Assembly: GCA_002428385.1 (NCBI GenBank)
Contig: DIWB01000052.1
Location: 1 to 23,983, forward strand
DNA length: 23,983 nt
Reading direction: 5' to 3'
Source: Bacteroidales bacterium UBA6117
Lineage (GTDB): Bacteria > Bacteroidota > Bacteroidia > Bacteroidales > VadinHA17
Shown here: positions 23,136 to 23,983 of the stretch, piece by piece
Layout of the letters: each line of letters begins with the position of its first letter
Position numbering within the stretch: the first letter of the stretch is position 1
Notes under the pieces: generated by a model
Databases searched by the model: none
What the model saw: only the letters and a program-made list of their open reading frames with translations
Told to the model about the DNA's origin: nothing
Program-made: the position numbers and the translations under genes

Positions 23136-23983
23136 GTGGCATACCTGACAAACAAAAAAAAGATCATTAATGATCCGGTATACGGTTTCATAAGCATACC
23201 GGACGATCTTATTTATGACATCATTCAGCACCCCTGGGTTCAGCGCCTGAGAAATGTAAGGCAACTTGGCCTTACAAGCTTTGTTTACCCGGGGGCAAAT
23301 CACAGCAGGTTCCAGCATTGTCTGGGTGCTTTGTACCTGATGGACAATGCTCTCAAGACACTCAGAAGCAAGGGAGTCGAAATATCTGCGGGGGAAGAGG
23401 AGGCTGCCCTTATAGCTATTCTGCTTCACGACATAGGGCATGGCCCTTTCTCCCATGCCCTGGAGAACTCGATAATCAGCTGCATCAGGCATGAGGACCT
23501 CTCTCTTCTGCTCATGGAGAGGCTCAATGATGAATTGGAAGGGAAGCTCAGCCTGGCAATCGACATTTTCAAGGGCACCTACGGCAGGAAGTTCCTCCAT
23601 GAGCTCATATCGGGGCAGATGGATATGGACAGACTCGATTACCTGAGGAGGGATTCGTTTTTTACCGGTGTCATTGAAGGATCGGTAGGTTCCGACAGGA
23701 TCATCAGGATGCTTAATGTCGTAAATGACAGACTGGTCATGGATGAAAAGGGGATCTATTCCCTCGAGAAGTTCCTGATAGCCCGAAGGCTCATGTACTG
23801 GCAGGTTTATATGCACAAGACGGTTCTTTCGTCGGAAAGCCTTCTGGTTAAGGTTCTTAAGAGAGCCCGGGAAGTGTCGCTTCAGGGAGTTGAGATTTTT
23901 GCCACTCCGGCGCTGAAGTTTTTTCTCAGGAACAATATCGGCCCGGCCGACCTCGGCCCGGGCGGTCTTTTTACCCCGGGCAT
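23136..23983 (+). CDS. HD-domain phosphohydrolase (dGTPase/SAMHD1-like, COG1078), 3' end outside window
   Basis: The frame is open from the GTG at 23136 to the window end (282 codons). It starts VAYLTNKKKIINDPVYGFISIP, a typical opening for Bacteroidota HD proteins. No in-frame ATG lies between the upstream promoter box and this point, so GTG is the best start. HD metal ligands are visible: H61 in HSRFQHCLGA, H98-D99 in LLHDIGHGPFSHALE, and the later Asp in SGQMDMDRLDYLRRD. QHPWVQRLRNVRQLGLTSFVYPGANHSRFQH is the signature of the family containing dNTP triphosphohydrolases and SAMHD1. The exact substrate cannot be told from sequence. It is transcribed away from the transporter operon behind its own promoter and inverted repeat; a relation to the pump is not indicated. 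Confidence 0.9.
   Translation, partial: MAYLTNKKKIINDPVYGFISIPDDLIYDIIQHPWVQRLRNVRQLGLTSFVYPGANHSRFQHCLGALYLMDNALKTLRSKGVEISAGEEEAALIAILLHDIGHGPFSHALENSIISCIRHEDLSLLLMERLNDELEGKLSLAIDIFKGTYGRKFLHELISGQMDMDRLDYLRRDSFFTGVIEGSVGSDRIIRMLNVVNDRLVMDEKGIYSLEKFLIARRLMYWQVYMHKTVLSSESLLVKVLKRAREVSLQGVEIFATPALKFFLRNNIGPADLGPGGLFTPG
23160..23210 (+). repeat. Nested inverted repeats at the start of the HD coding region
   Basis: Three symmetries coincide in codons 9-25. There is a perfect 14 bp palindrome GATCATTAATGATC (23162-23175). CCGGTAT (23175-23181) pairs with ATACCGG (23196-23202). An outer AAGATC (23160-23165) pairs with GATCTT (23205-23210). The mRNA could fold just after the start codon. Whether this matters is unknown. 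Confidence 0.35.

Noticed and set aside
23121..23816. Minus-strand open frame of 231 codons opposite the HD gene
   Set aside because: It is the antisense shadow of the HD-domain gene, whose plus-strand frame has clear HD ligands and family motifs; the minus frame shows no recognisable domain.

Overview
The window is a stretch of chromosome from a Bacteroidota bacterium, probably order Bacteroidales or a near relative. The evidence is the end of a SprA/Sov-type type IX secretion translocon gene, the order sprA-gcvH followed by convergent rimP-nusA-infB, the lack of Shine-Dalgarno-like starts, and several good matches to the Bacteroidota promoter box TAnnTTTG just upstream of genes. No tRNA, rRNA, CRISPR array, insertion sequence or phage gene was seen, and no gene-free stretch exceeds 300 bp.

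Layout. 1-1416 (+): the last 320 codons of sprA, then gcvH behind its own promoter. 1411-6151 (-): the translation/transcription cluster rimP-nusA-infB, whose last gene overlaps the end of gcvH by 6 bp. It is read from a promoter near 6220 through a 5' leader with a terminator-like hairpin. 6152-6408: a divergent control region with tandem TCGTAAAACGATAA sites. 6409-7350 (+): a PflX-type (COG1313) radical SAM protein, possibly on a leaderless mRNA. 7400-22941 (-): a tightly packed seven-gene operon, the main interest of the window. 22942-23135: a second divergent control region. 23136 to the end (+): a 3'-truncated HD-domain phosphohydrolase gene.

The 15.5 kb operon joins the parts of an ABC transporter and an RND tripartite pump. 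In transcription order it encodes a stand-alone ABC ATPase; an ABC-2 type permease with a huge periplasmic extension (a peptidase-like region without an HExxH zinc motif, and a golvesin-C-like domain at the end); a TolC-like outer-membrane factor; a lipoprotein membrane-fusion protein; an RND permease; a 1584-residue protein that is an RND permease fused to extra membrane helices and a complete ABC ATPase domain; and a small ABC-2 permease. In the fusion, the first strand of the ATPase domain, with its probable A-loop tyrosine, appears to be separated from Walker A by about 180 residues holding four membrane helices. The two ATPase domains are clearly paralogous and there are two ABC permeases, so a heterodimeric ABC transporter attached to an RND/TolC conduit is a reasonable model. 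That model is inference; the fusion, gene order and motifs are read directly from the sequence. The substrate is unknown.
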